Part shown: positions 32,096 through 32,524 of the stretch, in pieces
Position numbering within the stretch: the stretch's first letter is position 1
Layout: each line of letters begins with the position of its first letter
Assembly (NCBI GenBank): GCA_020851785.1
Contig: JADZCC010000082.1
Coordinates: 1-32,524 of the forward strand
Source of the DNA: Anaerolineales bacterium
Lineage (GTDB): Bacteria > Chloroflexota > Anaerolineae > Anaerolineales > Villigracilaceae
Reading direction: 5' to 3'
DNA length: 32,524 bases
Made by a program: the position numbers and the translations under genes
Notes under the pieces: model-generated
The model's input: only the letters and a program-made list of their open reading frames with translations
The model's database searches: none
What the model was told of the DNA's origin: nothing

Positions 32096-32212
32096 TCAAT
32101 ATTAATAACTGACCTTACGCGCCCTCATCCCCAGCCCTTCTCCCTTCGGGAGAGGGTTAGGGTGAGGGAGAAGTCACACATTTTCTCAAAACTGCGTAAG
32201 GTGAATTAATAA
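32096..32212. repeat. MITE-like dispersed repeat, copy 2
   Basis: Core 32111-32203, with ends GACCTTACGC and GCGTAAGGTG (one mismatch in the left end compared with copy 1). ATTAATAA occurs on both sides as a possible target duplication. Apart from the missing ~18 bases and a few substitutions it is the same sequence as 8461-8570. It lies between the DUF4190 gene's promoter and the tRNA-Pro terminator. Confidence 0.75.
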
Positions 32213-32214
32213 AA

Positions 32215-32247
32215 TAAAACCGTCCTTCCAGCGGGACGGTTTTATTT
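32215..32247. terminator. bidirectional hairpin terminator downstream of tRNA-Pro
   Basis: ACCGTCC (32219-32225) pairs with GGACGGT (32234-32240) around an eight-base loop, extended by A/T pairs with T runs on both strands. It most likely ends the leftward tRNA transcript. Confidence 0.8.
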
Positions 32248-32252
32248 GTGTG

Positions 32253-32271
32253 GTCGGGGCGACAGGATTCG
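32253..32271. repeat. duplicated 3' end of the tRNA-Pro gene
   Basis: GTCGGGGCGACAGGATTCG is repeated exactly at 32319-32337, where it covers the 3' acceptor strand and part of the T arm of tRNA-Pro. The rest of a tRNA is not present here. On the tRNA strand this copy continues into ACCA, i.e. an encoded CCA end, which the intact gene lacks. Such duplications are left by integration of mobile elements at tRNA 3' ends. Confidence 0.6.
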
Positions 32272-32320
32272 TATCATCTCCTCAATGGAGAAACCTACGC
32301 CTCCTCTCGTCCGGTGTTGT

Positions 32321-32394
32321 CGGGGCGACAGGATTCGAACCTGCGACCTCTTGCACCCCATGCAAGCGCGCTAGCCGGGCTGCGCCACGCCCCG
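32321..32394 (-). tRNA. tRNA-Pro (anticodon GGG)
   Basis: The minus strand folds as a 74-nt cloverleaf: acceptor CGGGGCG/CGCCCCG, D arm with AGCCCGGCTAG, anticodon stem CTTGC/GCAAG with loop ATGGGGT (anticodon GGG at 32357-32359), and T arm containing GGTTCGAATCC. CCA is not encoded. Confidence 0.95.
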
Positions 32395-32408
32395 AATGAG
32401 CGAAGGGC

Positions 32409-32437
32409 ATTATAGTCTTCTTTTGCATTTCTGGCAA
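32409..32437 (-). promoter_or_regulatory. promoter of the tRNA-Pro gene
   Basis: On the minus strand TTGCCA (complement of 32432-32437) and TATAAT (complement of 32409-32414) are exactly 17 bp apart, 14 bp before the mature tRNA 5' end. Confidence 0.8.
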
Positions 32438-32495
32438 ACCTCCGAATTGCATCACGGGAAATGGTACCGAGGGGAGTATCGTTGCATCAGGAAAA

Positions 32496-32524
32496 ATGTT
32501 ACTTTCCGATGACGACTTAGCGTC
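32496..32524 (+). CDS. possible start of a gene running off the window (dCTP-deaminase-like first residues)
   Basis: ATG at 32496 with AGGA a few bases upstream opens a frame reading MLLSDDDLA to the window edge. The first residues resemble the MLLSDRDL start of dCTP deaminases, but nine residues cannot support a firm call. Confidence 0.25.

Noticed and set aside
32253..32320. Possible second tRNA gene beside tRNA-Pro
   Set aside because: Only the 3' acceptor and part of the T arm are present; no matching 5' acceptor strand, D arm or anticodon arm can be drawn.

Overview
The window looks like the chromosome of an uncultured or little-studied member of the Chloroflexota, probably class Anaerolineae. 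This is inferred from the mix of genes: a GH13_18 sugar phosphorylase beside GT4 glycosyltransferases, DUF4349 and DUF4190 proteins, a duplicated-domain DnaC-like loader beside a DnaD protein, a Nudix-type NAD regulator, and -10 boxes placed directly before start codons. No rRNA or other firm taxonomic marker is present.

Layout. (1) 1-6.6 kb, plus strand: surface-polysaccharide and sugar genes, with the end of a Gfo/Idh/MocA oxidoreductase, a YcjM-like glucosylglycerate-type phosphorylase, a GT4 glycosyltransferase, a heparinase II/III-family protein and a second GT4. (2) 6.7-9.7 kb: an M14 zinc carboxypeptidase, a MITE-like repeat and a DUF4349 lipoprotein. (3) 9.8-24.5 kb: a phosphate block. 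PhoB/PhoP-type regulator and PhoR-type kinase are followed by a complete pst operon (pstS1-C1-A1-B1) and phoU, then a lone pstB3 on the minus strand diverging from pstS2, and, after an interruption, pstC2-pstA2-[four-helix-bundle gene]-pstB2. The 2.7 kb between pstS2 and pstC2 is A+T-rich foreign DNA with two attC-like sites, so it looks like integron-type gene cassettes dropped into the second pst operon. (4) 24.6-27.6 kb, minus strand: an NAD-salvage operon nrtR-nicotinamidase-pncB with a clear promoter and operator. (5) 27.7-32.1 kb, minus strand: replication genes (double-AAA+ helicase loader, DnaD-like protein, DnaB helicase), then a bifunctional-nuclease-family protein and a DUF4190 membrane protein. 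(6) 32.1-32.5 kb: a second MITE-like copy, a terminator, a duplicated tRNA 3' end, tRNA-Pro(GGG) and possibly the first codons of another gene.

How the parts work together. The phosphate block would sense and import phosphate. PhoR/PhoB would act through 11-bp-spaced TTAACA repeats seen before the regulator gene and before pstS1, and PhoU would link transport to signalling. The most striking observation concerns the three PstB ATPases. PstB2 has lost its Q-loop glutamine and H-loop histidine but keeps LSGGQ. PstB3 keeps the Q-loop and H-loop but has a changed signature (LSLGQ). Paired, they would form one canonical and one degenerate ATP site, the arrangement of asymmetric heterodimeric ABC proteins. 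PstB is normally a homodimer, so a heterodimeric Pst importer would be new.

All assignments come from reading the sequence and translations by eye. No database search, folding program or composition calculation was run.
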